Positions 1 to 10,079 of a stretch of 64,000 bases of DNA are shown here, piece after piece. Positions within the stretch are counted from its first letter, which is position 1. Every line of letters begins with the position of its first letter. Where the stretch lies: NCBI RefSeq assembly GCF_007830295.1, contig NZ_VLKC01000002.1, positions 2,265,776-2,329,775 on the forward strand, written 5' to 3'. The notes beneath the pieces are model-generated. The model had not been told where the DNA came from. It searched no databases and saw only the letters and a program-made list of their open reading frames with translations. A program made the position numbers and the translations under genes. Source of the stretch: Sporomusa sp. KB1 (GTDB taxonomy: Bacteria > Bacillota > Negativicutes > Sporomusales > Sporomusaceae).

Positions 1-218
1 TATATAATGCGGTATTGGCTGCAAATCTTACAGTTACCGAGCGTCATCCTCATTCCCAACCGGTAAAATATGTGCCGCCAGGCAAGGATGCCACTACCTA
101 CACAGATAAGGATTTTCGCTTTATCAACACCACGCGCCATCGCCTGATAAGCCGTGTTTTTACTGATGAGACAGGTTCTCAGCTAACAGTGGAACTATGG
201 GGATTGCCTGACGTATAA
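1..218 (+). CDS. VanW domain protein, C-terminal end (5' truncated by window edge)
   Basis: The frame of position 3 is open from the left edge and ends at TAA 216-218. The peptide shows the end of a VanW domain: YNAVLAANL, then RHPHS, YVPPGKDAT and DFRF blocks spaced as in the YoaR/VanW family. Such proteins sit in the cell envelope and have no settled biochemical role; many also carry G5 or peptidoglycan-binding domains. Only about 70 residues are visible, so the signal peptide and other domains cannot be judged. The next gene on the same strand begins 42 bases later. Confidence 0.8.
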   Translation, partial: YNAVLAANLTVTERHPHSQPVKYVPPGKDATTYTDKDFRFINTTRHRLISRVFTDETGSQLTVELWGLPDV

Positions 219-243
219 GCTTGAAACTTTCCAGCCATACTAA
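213..243 (+). promoter_or_regulatory. weak sigma-E-like promoter before spoIID-like gene
   Basis: GTATAAG at 213-219 and CATACTAA at 236-243 loosely fit the sigma-E pattern (KMATATT, then CATACANT), but the 16-base spacer is long. The attraction is context: SpoIID proteins are normally made under sigma-E in the mother cell. The -10 box ends about 18 bases before the ATG at 261, leaving room only for the ribosome site. Confidence 0.25.
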
Positions 244-260
244 ACACGAGGTGGGAGCGC

Positions 261-1292
261 ATGAAAAACAAGACATGGAATACCGCACTAGTCGTAGGAA
301 TTTTGCTGGCATTTCTCACGGGAGCGTACACACTACTCAAGCCTCCCGCCCAAAAACCAACACCTGCACCAACACCGGCACCGACTGAGCAGGAACCGGC
401 CCCGGCGCCACCTGCGCCGGTACCACAGCCGATTCCAGGAGTTGCGCCTTTTGATGCAGCTAAATATGCTAATGAACCACAAATAAAAGTCTATCTGGCA
501 GACAAAGGCTCGATCGAGACTATGCCGCTAGAGAAGTACATTGAAGGGGTTATTGCCCAGGAGATGGAGCCGGATTGGCCGACAGAGGCCTTAGCGGCAC
601 AGGCCATTGCCTCACGTACCCTGACAATCAGTGCCATTGAGGCTGGGACAATAAAAAAACTACATAATGCCGATGTCAGTACAGCGAAAGAAGAGCTTCA
701 GGCTTTTGCTCCCCAGAAAGTCAACGACAGTGTGCGGCAGGCCGTGGCCCGGACACGCGGTGAAGTACTGTTATATGCCGGTGGACTTGTTAATGCAATC
801 TATAGTTCCTGCAATGGGCAAATTGGTGCTACCAGAGAAGAAAGCTTCCCTAAAGAAATTCCTCATGACACGCCATATTTCCAGCCTGTCAAAGATAACT
901 GCTTTACCTATGCCCCAGAACAAATAGAATCCTGGACAGTAAAAATTCCGGCTTCCCAGGTTGCAGCTGCCATCGGCTATACTGGTAACCCAGCCGATAT
1001 CCGTATTTTGGAGAAAGGGCCATCTGGTCGGATTCTCTATATTGGGGCTGGCAATAAAAAAATGTATGGTGCTGATTTCCGCAGAGCTATCGGCTATGAT
1101 GTTCTGAAATCCACCTTAGTTACGGAAATGAATGTGGAAGATGGTTACTTCATTTTTAAGGGCAACGGCTGGGGCAATGGTGTTGGTTTGTGCCAATGGG
1201 GCGCCTATACCTTTGCCAAAGAGGGCAAGCAGGCCGAGGATATTGTCAGGCATTATTATCCTGGCACGGAAGTGAAAAAACTATGGCAATGA
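261..1292 (+). CDS. SpoIID/LytB-family peptidoglycan lytic protein, membrane anchored
   Basis: A 343-residue protein with one N-terminal membrane segment (about residues 8-26), a proline/alanine-rich linker (about 28-62) and a SpoIID domain. The domain begins at IKVYLADKG, carries YIEGVIAQEM with Glu101 at the place of the catalytic glutamate of SpoIID lytic transglycosylases, and ends with WGNGVGLCQWGA and HYYPG. SpoIID cleaves glycan strands during engulfment in sporulation; some paralogues act in vegetative cells. The start follows a GAGGTGG ribosome site. A second SpoIID-like gene lies at 39038-40003 and is a lipoprotein without the long linker. Which of the two is the true engulfment SpoIID cannot be decided from sequence; no SpoIIM or SpoIIP gene is present here. 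Confidence 0.88.
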   Translation: MKNKTWNTALVVGILLAFLTGAYTLLKPPAQKPTPAPTPAPTEQEPAPAPPAPVPQPIPGVAPFDAAKYANEPQIKVYLADKGSIETMPLEKYIEGVIAQEMEPDWPTEALAAQAIASRTLTISAIEAGTIKKLHNADVSTAKEELQAFAPQKVNDSVRQAVARTRGEVLLYAGGLVNAIYSSCNGQIGATREESFPKEIPHDTPYFQPVKDNCFTYAPEQIESWTVKIPASQVAAAIGYTGNPADIRILEKGPSGRILYIGAGNKKMYGADFRRAIGYDVLKSTLVTEMNVEDGYFIFKGNGWGNGVGLCQWGAYTFAKEGKQAEDIVRHYYPGTEVKKLWQ

Positions 1293-1401
1293 TTTGTTAA
1301 AGAAAAGAAATTTATTCACTGACTTCATATTGGATGAATTTTATAGTAATTTCTGCATACATTAATTACGCGAGGTAGTATGGCGGCTACCTCCCGGGGA
1401 C

Positions 1402-1458
1402 TGCGCCGCTTGTCTGGTACGCACGGACAGGCGGCGCAATTTATTTTCTTGATTTTTT
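1402..1458 (+). terminator. terminator after spoIID-like gene
   Basis: Arms at 1402-1414 and 1426-1438 pair over 13 positions with one G-U, followed by a T-rich stretch. A second 7-bp hairpin (GAGGTAG 1372-1378 / CTACCTC 1387-1393) lies just upstream. Confidence 0.7.
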
Positions 1459-1480
1459 TGCAATATTGGTCTTATGAATA

Positions 1481-1509
1481 TTGGCAATAGCTTTCGACTA
1501 CGCTATAAT
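1481..1509 (+). promoter_or_regulatory. sigma-A promoter for the ywiB-argS pair
   Basis: TTGGCA at 1481-1486, a 17-base spacer and a perfect TATAAT at 1504-1509. Transcription would begin near 1516, giving the next gene a leader of about ten bases if its GTG at 1527 is used. Confidence 0.6.
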
Positions 1510-1526
1510 AATAAAGTTAAGGTTCT

Positions 1527-2009
1527 GTGAAGGGATTGAGTCTGATCGAACAGAGTAATACGGATATTAGCCATGTACTCATTTCTGTGAAGGGCTCACA
1601 ACAGGATGATCATGGCGAAGAAGATACAATTGAATTATTTACGCATGGGCGTCGGTATGCGAAAAATGGGGTCCACTACATCACGTATCAGGAAAGCGGG
1701 ATTAGTGGGATGGAAGGCGCCTCAACACTCTTAAAAGTCTACACAGATTATGTTATTCTGGTGCGTAGGGGCGGCGTTGACCAGCGGCAGGAATTTCGGG
1801 TTGGGCAGCGCTCACGTTCCAGGTATGTCACACCCTACGGCACAATGGAAATTAGTATACAAACAACCCGGCTGGCGATAACCCGTGCTGAGGATAATAG
1901 TCAGGTTACCGGAATACATATTGAGTATGAGCTGGAAATAGACGGACAGTGGCAAAGCACCAATAAACTTGCTGTCCTTATACAGGGGGATAAGAAGAAT
2001 GGACATTAA
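1527..2009 (+). CDS. ywiB: DUF1934 family protein (YwiB-like)
   Basis: A 160-residue protein of the DUF1934/YwiB family, small beta-barrel proteins of unknown role that regularly precede argS in Firmicutes. The family core is visible: HVLISVKGSQQ near the start, then YITYQES, and alternating beta-strand stretches ending in YELEIDGQW. The start is uncertain: GTG 1527 has only a weak AAGG four bases upstream, and a TTG at 1536 is possible. The predicted promoter would give a very short leader. The last 11 bases overlap argS, so the pair is probably translationally coupled. Confidence 0.78.
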   Translation: MKGLSLIEQSNTDISHVLISVKGSQQDDHGEEDTIELFTHGRRYAKNGVHYITYQESGISGMEGASTLLKVYTDYVILVRRGGVDQRQEFRVGQRSRSRYVTPYGTMEISIQTTRLAITRAEDNSQVTGIHIEYELEIDGQWQSTNKLAVLIQGDKKNGH

Positions 2010-3666
2010 ACAACAGCTAATTGCCGCTATTGGACAAGCAGCGAACAAAGCGATAGCGGATGGCGTATTTGTTGCCGAGCGTCTGCCTGAGATAACACTG
2101 GAAGTGCCGCCACAAAAGGAGTTTGGCGATTATGCGACTAATTTTGCCATGCAGTCGGCGAAAGCGGCTAAGATGAATCCGCGGGTGATTGCCCAGGCGA
2201 TTATCGACCGGCTTAATGAGCCATGGCTGGATAAAGCCTTGCTGGCTGGGCCGGGGTTTATTAACTTTTATCTTAAGTCAGATATCCTATACCAAGATTT
2301 AACGGATATATTGGCTGCCGGGGAAAATTTCGGCCAGACTAACGCCGGACAAGGTCAGCGGGTACAGGTAGAGTTTGTCAGTGCCAACCCCACCGGGCCA
2401 TTGCATGTTGGTCATGGCCGGGGGGCGGCCGTAGGCAGCGCCCTTGTTAATCTGCTTCGGGTAGCAGGTTACCAGGTGGAGGCGGAATTTTATATCAACG
2501 ATGCCGGCAATCAGATGGATAACCTGGCAGCTTCTGTCAACGCCCGGTATTTGGAGCTTATGGGGAAAGCAGTTGATTTTCCCGAAGATGGCTATCATGG
2601 CAGGGATATCATTGATACAGCTGAGAGGATTATTGACAAACATGGCGACAAATATCTCAGTATGCCGGAGGCAGAGCGTTTAGCCGCGTTCAAGGAAGTG
2701 GGACTAAAGGAAAAGCTGGCTGCGCTTAAAGACGATTTGGAACAGTTTGGCGTCAATTTTGACGTATGGTTTAGCGAACGCACACTACATAACAGTGGTT
2801 CTGTAGCAGCTACCTGTGAATTGTTAAAGGCCAATGGCAGTATCTATGAGAAAGATGGTGCCTTATGGTTAAAATCGACAGCCTATGGTGATGATAAAGA
2901 CCGGGTAGTGATTCGCGATAATGGGGTGCCTACCTATTTGGCTGCTGATATTGCCTATCATCGTGATAAATTTGCCCGTGGTTTTAACAAGGTTATTAAT
3001 ATTTGGGGGGCGGATCACCATGGTTACATTTGCCGGGTTAAGGCCGCGATTAGTGCCATGGGATATAATGCGGATAACCTGGAAGTAATGATTTTGCAGA
3101 TGGTAAGCCTATATCAAGATGGCCAGCTTGTCAAGATGTCCAAACGGACAGGGCAAGGCGTAACCTTGAGTGAACTTATTGAGGAAGTGGGGCGCGATGC
3201 CGCCCGGTATTTCTTCATTATGCGTTCCACTGACAGCCAGCTTGACTTTGATCTTGATTTGGCAAAATCTCATTCCAATGAGAATCCGGTGTATTACATC
3301 CAGTACGCTCATGCCCGGATATCCAGTATTTTTCGCCAAGTGGCAGATGCGGGCTTACCTGTTCCTGCTGTCTGGGACCAAAGTAAGCTGGAACTTTTAA
3401 CAGAGCAGGCAGAAATTGATTTAATCAAAAAAATGGCGATATTCCCAGAAGAGGTTGCCAGTGCTGCTTGTGAGCGTGCGCCGCACCGGATTGCCCGCTA
3501 TGCGCATGAATTAGCCAGCCTGTTCCATACCTTTTATAATCAATGCCGGATTATTGGCGTTGATCCTGACTTACAGGCCGCCCGTCTGGCACTTGTGACA
3601 GCGGTAAGGGCAACGGTAAAACAATCACTTGGTATCCTGGGGGTTGCTGCTCCCAACAAAATGTAA
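1999..3666 (+). CDS. argS: arginyl-tRNA synthetase
   Basis: Class I aminoacyl-tRNA synthetase charging tRNA-Arg in the cytosol. The 555-residue length is normal. The HIGH motif appears as HVGH at 136-139 inside FVSANPTGPLHVGHGRG and the KMSK loop at 379-382. The N-terminal Add-1 domain and C-terminal DALR anticodon-binding domain (about 440-555) are complete. ATG 1999 is chosen because an AGGGGGA ribosome site lies at the right distance and the peptide MDIKQQLI fits family starts; the frame is open 30 bases further upstream. It overlaps the end of ywiB by 11 bases. Confidence 0.97.
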   Translation: MDIKQQLIAAIGQAANKAIADGVFVAERLPEITLEVPPQKEFGDYATNFAMQSAKAAKMNPRVIAQAIIDRLNEPWLDKALLAGPGFINFYLKSDILYQDLTDILAAGENFGQTNAGQGQRVQVEFVSANPTGPLHVGHGRGAAVGSALVNLLRVAGYQVEAEFYINDAGNQMDNLAASVNARYLELMGKAVDFPEDGYHGRDIIDTAERIIDKHGDKYLSMPEAERLAAFKEVGLKEKLAALKDDLEQFGVNFDVWFSERTLHNSGSVAATCELLKANGSIYEKDGALWLKSTAYGDDKDRVVIRDNGVPTYLAADIAYHRDKFARGFNKVINIWGADHHGYICRVKAAISAMGYNADNLEVMILQMVSLYQDGQLVKMSKRTGQGVTLSELIEEVGRDAARYFFIMRSTDSQLDFDLDLAKSHSNENPVYYIQYAHARISSIFRQVADAGLPVPAVWDQSKLELLTEQAEIDLIKKMAIFPEEVASAACERAPHRIARYAHELASLFHTFYNQCRIIGVDPDLQAARLALVTAVRATVKQSLGILGVAAPNKM

Positions 3667-3764
3667 ATCGCTTACTTTCCAGGAATGTTTTACAGCAATC
3701 GGGAGGAATTTACCTCTGTGTGTTGAATATAAAACGCGGATTGTTAAGTGCGGAGGGTAAAATT

Positions 3765-4184
3765 ATGGCTATACCGAAGAATTCTATTGATGAAGTCGAT
3801 TCAGCATATCAGGTTTTAAAAGCAGCAGGACATCCGTTATATTACCGGGAATTAATTGATCAGGCCATCGCCGCCAGGGGGGGGACAGTACGTGCATCAG
3901 CCCATACTATTGCTGATGTACATACGCGGATTAATCTGGACAGCCGGTTTGTGCACACAGGCAAAAGTATGTGGGGCTTGAATGAATGGTCACCTCAGCG
4001 AATAAGTGTGACCGAAGCAGAAGAAACAGCAGCTGCCCAATCAGATATGCAAAGACGGGCTAAGTTGTTTGCTGCCATTCAACAGGATTTTGAAAATGAG
4101 GGAACTGCCAGTAACTCTGATCCTGACCAGCTGCTGGAAGACGAGACTGAATTAGAAGAAGAAAACGAAGAAACTGAGGTGTAG
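3765..4184 (+). CDS. rpoE: RNA polymerase delta subunit
   Basis: A 139-residue protein with an N-terminal HARE-HTH domain (about residues 8-75, with YQVLKAAGHPLYYRELI and SMWGLNEW) and an acidic C-terminal tail rich in Glu and Asp. This is the layout of RpoE, which binds RNA polymerase in Gram-positive bacteria, displaces nucleic acids and promotes recycling. The ATG at 3765 follows GGAGGG; an earlier in-frame start gives an unlikely extension. It directly precedes pyrG, as in Bacillus. Confidence 0.9.
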   Translation: MAIPKNSIDEVDSAYQVLKAAGHPLYYRELIDQAIAARGGTVRASAHTIADVHTRINLDSRFVHTGKSMWGLNEWSPQRISVTEAEETAAAQSDMQRRAKLFAAIQQDFENEGTASNSDPDQLLEDETELEEENEETEV

Positions 4185-4290
4185 TTGTAAGAAGCTGCTA
4201 CTCTCAGTCATCGGATAAAGAACTTGCATTTTTGGCATAATTAGGGATGTCAGACAGTTAATTGTGGGAAGTTAGTAGGAGGATTTTTAA

Positions 4291-5904
<1,614 letters not shown>

Positions 5905-5930
5905 TAGTAAGTCGCTAAGGGGATTATAAT

Positions 5931-5970
5931 AAAAGAAAGCTGTTGGAGATTATCCAACAGCTTTCTTTTA
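5931..5970 (+). terminator. terminator after pyrG
   Basis: Seventeen-base perfect stem (5931-5947 with 5953-5969), loop of five. A-run on the left and T-run on the right, so it could work in both directions. Confidence 0.92.
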
Positions 5971-6053
5971 CAAATAGTTATATTTTGCCTGAAAGAAGGT
6001 AGTAGTGCAGAGTCTTTACCATGTTGTATAAGTTACATAAGGGAGGTAAGCTT

Positions 6054-6983
6054 ATGTTTAAACGTTCAGTAGTTATCTTGCTGGTTGTTATTATTGGCAT
6101 ATCCATGTTAGGAGCAATGTTCATTGCCCCTAAGGTGAAACAGAGCAAACTGGCCAGCCATGATAAAATCGCCATTGTCTATGTTGATGGTGTGATTGTT
6201 GGTGGTCGGGGACAGGTTGGTTTATTTACCGAGGGCGGTGGGACCGATGCTCTCATTCGTCAGCTTCATCAGGCTCGTGATGATGCCTCTGTTAAGGCTA
6301 TTATCCTTAGAATTAACAGTCCTGGCGGCACAGTTCCGGCTTCGCAGGAAGTAGGTGAAGAACTAAAGAAAATTCGTGCTGCCGGCAAACCGGTCGTTAC
6401 TTCTATGGCTGACATGGCAGCCTCCGGTGGTTATTGGCTGGCTGCATGCACTGACAAAATATATGCCAATCCATCTACCATCACGGGAAGTCTTGGTGTA
6501 TATATGCCCTATTCTAACTGGGAGGAATTATACAAAAAAATTGGGGTCCGTCAGGAAAAAATTAAAAGCGGTCCGCATAAAGATATCTTATCACCAGATC
6601 GTCAGCTGACCGAGGAGGAAAGAGCCATTATTCAAGTTATGGTTGACGATATGTATAATCAGTTTGTCGAGGTCATTGCGGCAGGACGCCAACTGGACCC
6701 GGCCAAAGTGCGTGAGTTGGCTGATGGCCGTATTTATACTGGTCGCCAAGCCAAAGAAGCGGGGCTTGTTGATGAATTAGGCAATATGTATGATGCTATT
6801 GACGGGGCGGCCAATATGGTGGGTATTCAGGGTCAACCTGAAATTATTGAATATGGCAAGAAAAATGTCATTGAATCTTTGTTCGCTGCGCAAGATACTT
6901 ATAAACCCGAACAACTGATGCTTAAACAGCTTACAGAAATACTCTCTTCGGCCGGCCCTGCGGCCGCACCCCAGAGCTATTAA
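6054..6983 (+). CDS. sppA: signal peptide peptidase SppA
   Basis: Membrane-bound serine protease of family S49 that degrades cleaved signal peptides. The 309-residue short form has one N-terminal membrane segment (about 5-26). The nucleophile is Ser124 in ADMAASGGYWLA, and Lys171 in KSGPHKD fits the general base, about 47 residues later as in the B. subtilis enzyme. LRINSPGG (85-92) forms the oxyanion region. ATG 6054 follows GGGAGGT; an upstream in-frame ATG at 6021 has no ribosome site. The next gene begins 12 bases later, so the two are likely one transcript. Confidence 0.94.
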   Translation: MFKRSVVILLVVIIGISMLGAMFIAPKVKQSKLASHDKIAIVYVDGVIVGGRGQVGLFTEGGGTDALIRQLHQARDDASVKAIILRINSPGGTVPASQEVGEELKKIRAAGKPVVTSMADMAASGGYWLAACTDKIYANPSTITGSLGVYMPYSNWEELYKKIGVRQEKIKSGPHKDILSPDRQLTEEERAIIQVMVDDMYNQFVEVIAAGRQLDPAKVRELADGRIYTGRQAKEAGLVDELGNMYDAIDGAANMVGIQGQPEIIEYGKKNVIESLFAAQDTYKPEQLMLKQLTEILSSAGPAAAPQSY

Positions 6984-6995
6984 GGGGGGATTTAT

Positions 6996-7577
6996 ATGGG
7001 CAATTTTTTGGAAACTATTTATGATGTGTTATTTAAACCGAGAGCAGCTATGGAATACATTGCCGAAAAAAAACTAACCGGGCAGGCATTGGTCATGTTT
7101 ACCATTGGTATGCTTGTCCCGGTGTGGGCAATATATACGGGAATGAGAGGCTCGCCAGGTGTAGCGGCGTTAGGCAGTATGTTTGCCTTGCAATTTATTG
7201 GCAGTTTGTTTTTTTGGATACTGGGAGCTTCGGTATTGAATTTTATTGCTGAATTGGCAGGTGGCCGGGGAACGGCTACCGGCCTGTTTGCTGCCCTGGG
7301 TTTTTCACACTTGCCGCGGGTCGTCGTAATACCACTAGGCGTTATTGCTGCCTTATTGCCAGATGGCCTGAGTGGTGTAGCTTTTGGCATCATCGGTTTG
7401 ATTGTAGCTGTATGGACACTGCTTTTGACTGTAGCCGCTATTCGCGGCGCACATGGGCTATCTGGTTCTAAAGCCGTGCTTGTGCTCCTCGCTCCCCTGC
7501 TAGCGCTAATTGGCGTTACTATAGCGGCTGTTATTTTTCTCGGCTCAGCCTTAGTCCAACTTCCGTTTCATTTTTAG
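6996..7577 (+). CDS. Yip1-domain membrane protein
   Basis: A 193-residue protein with about five membrane segments. It opens with YDVLFKPRAAMEYIAEKK, the soluble N-terminal stretch typical of bacterial Yip1-family proteins, followed by helices with a conserved FSHLP. The family has no settled bacterial function. It follows sppA by 12 bases with a good GGGGGG ribosome site, so a link to membrane or secretion homeostasis is possible but unproven. Its stop codon overlaps the stop of the convergent minus-strand gene, with no room for a terminator between them. Confidence 0.7.
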   Translation: MGNFLETIYDVLFKPRAAMEYIAEKKLTGQALVMFTIGMLVPVWAIYTGMRGSPGVAALGSMFALQFIGSLFFWILGASVLNFIAELAGGRGTATGLFAALGFSHLPRVVVIPLGVIAALLPDGLSGVAFGIIGLIVAVWTLLLTVAAIRGAHGLSGSKAVLVLLAPLLALIGVTIAAVIFLGSALVQLPFHF

Positions 7578-9322
7578 CGTACCCGGTATAGGTAAATTTC
7601 CCAGACTGACCAGCCTTCACTAAAATGCTGTAAAAACTCAAGACCACTTTCCTGATAGTTTGTTATTTCGGCGGCGGATAAAATATATTCGCCGCCTAGC
7701 TTTCTAAAAGCCTGACTATCCAGCTCCAGATGATTGAGCTTTAATTGATAAGACTTTCGTACCTCATAGTACTCAAGTTCAGCGGGGAAGAGGTAGCAGG
7801 TTATACCCCAGTAATCAAAATATTTTTGCCAAAACTGGTTTTTATCTAATTCTCTGGCCATAATCTGGCGGAAGGCGTGCTTATAAGCGAGCGGGTAAAT
7901 ATTAAGCCGTCCGTCAAGGGTATAGAAGCCATGATATTGGGTTATAGCCGGATAAATGCCGATAGTCGCCACACGGTAGTCCTCTTTCGGACGGCCAATG
8001 TAGTTGTCTATTTTTTGAAATAGGCTGTCAGCAAAAAATTCGCCATAGCTAATGTTTTCGTAAAGCCAACCGTTTTCGATCACTGAGATGCCTGTTTGCT
8101 CTTTTAACACTAAGTCATACTCAATGTTATTGCCAAACAGAAATCCAAGTTGCAAAGTAATCAGGAGAACCGCCAGTAGTTTGCCAATATAGCGGATATT
8201 ATCGATAACCGCCAGGCATAAAGCAAAGATGGTATACCATAGCAGCGGGTGCAGCCAATGAAAGCGCTGAATTTGGAATGAATTTAAAAAGCTGTTGCCT
8301 GCTACAGCTGAAATAAAAAATTCTGAATAGCGAATTCCATAAAAAATCGATATACTGAGTGCGAGTGTCAGTAACAGCAATATACCTTTATATTCACGTT
8401 TTTGATGCCAGCCGGTAAAGAGCGCCAGTGGCACAGCGATACTTAGAATGTACTTATGCAGGCTGACGGCATGATATTGGCCATTAACCAAGTTGTCGAC
8501 AATAAGTGCTTGAACGCCGCTCCAGTCTTGGGCTTGTCCTAAGAGCAAACGGTTAATTTCCTCGCGGCTGGATAGGAAACCCGAGCTAAAAAAGGCATTA
8601 TAAATCAGCCATATTTCTGTTATAACATACGAACCGGTTAAAAGGGCGATCGCTCCCCAAAACTTCGGGCGCAGCCTGCGGTGGAGCCAGTAATCATAGA
8701 GAGCAGCTAGTCCAAGAGCTGCCAAAATAAAGACACCGGCAAGCGGCAATGATGAATACAATGCAAAAATAATTATAATGAAGACACTACCTGCTATTTT
8801 TTTATCATAATAGGCATTAAGCATAGCATAAAATAGTAAAGGCTGTCCGGCGATTGACAGGCCATAGACTGTATAAAAAGGGAGGGTAGCAAACGAAGCG
8901 GCACCGGCCCAAGCCAGCCAACGCTGATGGTTAGCTGGCAGGACATAATGCGTAAGCAAAAGATACATGCCAATGAAAGCAGTAAAATGAACAAGTAAGA
9001 GATTGATCAGGTATGCGCGGAAAGGAGGCAGGATAAGATAGAGCCAGGTAATTACATTAAACCCGCTGGGCAGACAATTGCGGGGCAGTTCTCCCAGCAT
9101 TTGATTGATGGTTCCGGTCAGTGCAAATACCTTACCGCTTTTGGCAAGCACTATCCAAGAGGTAATCCAGTCCAGGTTATCATTAATGGTAAAATGAGCA
9201 TTTTGCCGTAAAACAACAAAAGGTGTTACATAAGCAACTACCAGAAAAGAAAAAAACAAAGCCGATTTATGGCTGGTAAACCAGGATAACAGCTTGCGTA
9301 GTAATTGTAATTTGTTTTGCAT
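7574..9322 (-). CDS. large multi-pass membrane protein (DUF6044/YkoS-like)
   Basis: A 582-residue integral membrane protein with about 11-12 hydrophobic segments in the first 420 residues and a soluble C-terminal part. The N-terminal layout (a first helix, then a loop with NDNLDWITSW) resembles DUF6044/YkoS membrane proteins and more loosely GT-C glycosyltransferases, whose acidic pair follows the first helix. I see no proof of catalysis. The ATG at 9322 has a GAGGT site six bases upstream; a TTG at 9337 is the longer option. It is alone on its strand between plus-strand genes and converges on the Yip1 gene. Confidence 0.6.
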   Translation of the reverse strand: MQNKLQLLRKLLSWFTSHKSALFFSFLVVAYVTPFVVLRQNAHFTINDNLDWITSWIVLAKSGKVFALTGTINQMLGELPRNCLPSGFNVITWLYLILPPFRAYLINLLLVHFTAFIGMYLLLTHYVLPANHQRWLAWAGAASFATLPFYTVYGLSIAGQPLLFYAMLNAYYDKKIAGSVFIIIIFALYSSLPLAGVFILAALGLAALYDYWLHRRLRPKFWGAIALLTGSYVITEIWLIYNAFFSSGFLSSREEINRLLLGQAQDWSGVQALIVDNLVNGQYHAVSLHKYILSIAVPLALFTGWHQKREYKGILLLLTLALSISIFYGIRYSEFFISAVAGNSFLNSFQIQRFHWLHPLLWYTIFALCLAVIDNIRYIGKLLAVLLITLQLGFLFGNNIEYDLVLKEQTGISVIENGWLYENISYGEFFADSLFQKIDNYIGRPKEDYRVATIGIYPAITQYHGFYTLDGRLNIYPLAYKHAFRQIMARELDKNQFWQKYFDYWGITCYLFPAELEYYEVRKSYQLKLNHLELDSQAFRKLGGEYILSAAEITNYQESGLEFLQHFSEGWSVWEIYLYRVR

Positions 9323-9439
9323 ATAGCTACCTCGCAAATTGATTTCTCTACAAAGTTTAGCACAATTCTGCTGAATTTAGAAATTATTTCACAGAAATTA
9401 GAAAAAACAAAATAAATTTCCTATTTTTACCATGAATTA

Positions 9440-9466
9440 GCAGGATATTTTCAATTGACTACGAAT
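9440..9466 (+). promoter_or_regulatory. sigma-H-type promoter upstream of spo0F
   Basis: GCAGGATAT at 9440-9448 matches the sigma-H -35 consensus RNAGGAWWW fully. TACGAAT at 9460-9466 matches RNNGAAT in all but the first base, and the 11-base spacer is canonical. B. subtilis spo0F has a sigma-H promoter, which supports both calls. I found no convincing Spo0A box between it and the gene. Confidence 0.6.
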
Positions 9467-9531
9467 ATGATTAAATTAGGAAACAATAATTTAAATTTTC
9501 CGTCAAAACTGCGAGAAAGTAAGGTGGTTAC

Positions 9532-9936
9532 ATGAGCAATTCCCAAGCAACCATTCTGGTAATTGACGACCAACCTGGGATTCGGAGATTGCTGACTGAG
9601 GTTCTCCAGGACGAGGGTTATCAAGTGATTACAGCCACTAATGGCTACGAGGGTATACAGGCTGCACAGAATACTAATCCCAATGTTATATTGATGGATA
9701 TGAAGATGCCTGGCATGGATGGTATTACGGCGCTAAAAGAGCTGAAACGCCAGGGGCAGGGGGATCAGGTTATTATGATGACAGCGTATGGTGAGTTAGA
9801 CATGGTAAATGAGGCCCGGGAGATTGGCATGCGTGATTATATCACCAAACCATTTGACATTATGTCCCTATGCCAGATTATTCACGACAATATTAGTACT
9901 AGCTTTGGCGAAACTCGTCGGTGTATGATTGGCTGA
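9532..9936 (+). CDS. spo0F: Spo0F-like single-domain response regulator
   Basis: A 134-residue receiver with no output domain. It has the acidic pair Asp12/Asp13, phospho-acceptor Asp56 in ILMDMKMPG, Thr84 and Lys106 in TKPFD. Receivers of this form include Spo0F, which passes phosphate from sensor kinases to Spo0B in the sporulation phosphorelay, and CheY. Gene order (rpoE, pyrG, then this gene, then fsa and glpX) is that of spo0F in Bacillus, and a sigma-H-type promoter lies upstream. The protein is about ten residues longer than B. subtilis Spo0F. No spo0B is seen in this window, and many relatives of this group lack it. Confidence 0.82.
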   Translation: MSNSQATILVIDDQPGIRRLLTEVLQDEGYQVITATNGYEGIQAAQNTNPNVILMDMKMPGMDGITALKELKRQGQGDQVIMMTAYGELDMVNEAREIGMRDYITKPFDIMSLCQIIHDNISTSFGETRRCMIG

Positions 9937-9948
9937 AATAAACGGTAG

Positions 9949-9979
9949 ATAACCCCGGGGCACAGCTACCCGGGGTTAT
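9949..9979 (+). terminator. stem-loop after spo0F
   Basis: Eleven-base perfect GC-rich stem (9949-9959 with 9969-9979), loop of nine. It lacks a T-run, so termination may be weak or Rho-assisted. Confidence 0.5.
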
Positions 9980-10079
9980 TGCTGGTCACTCACTTTTCAC
10001 CTGATGTTGCTAAGTTGTAGTAAGTAGGCAGGATTTTTACCGTAGGTGGCGAAATACAGGAAGCAAAGGGGGGATATCC

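Noticed and set aside
9500-9520. Possible Spo0A box (CGTCAAA) before spo0F
   Set aside because: Two mismatches to the 0A consensus; too weak to list.
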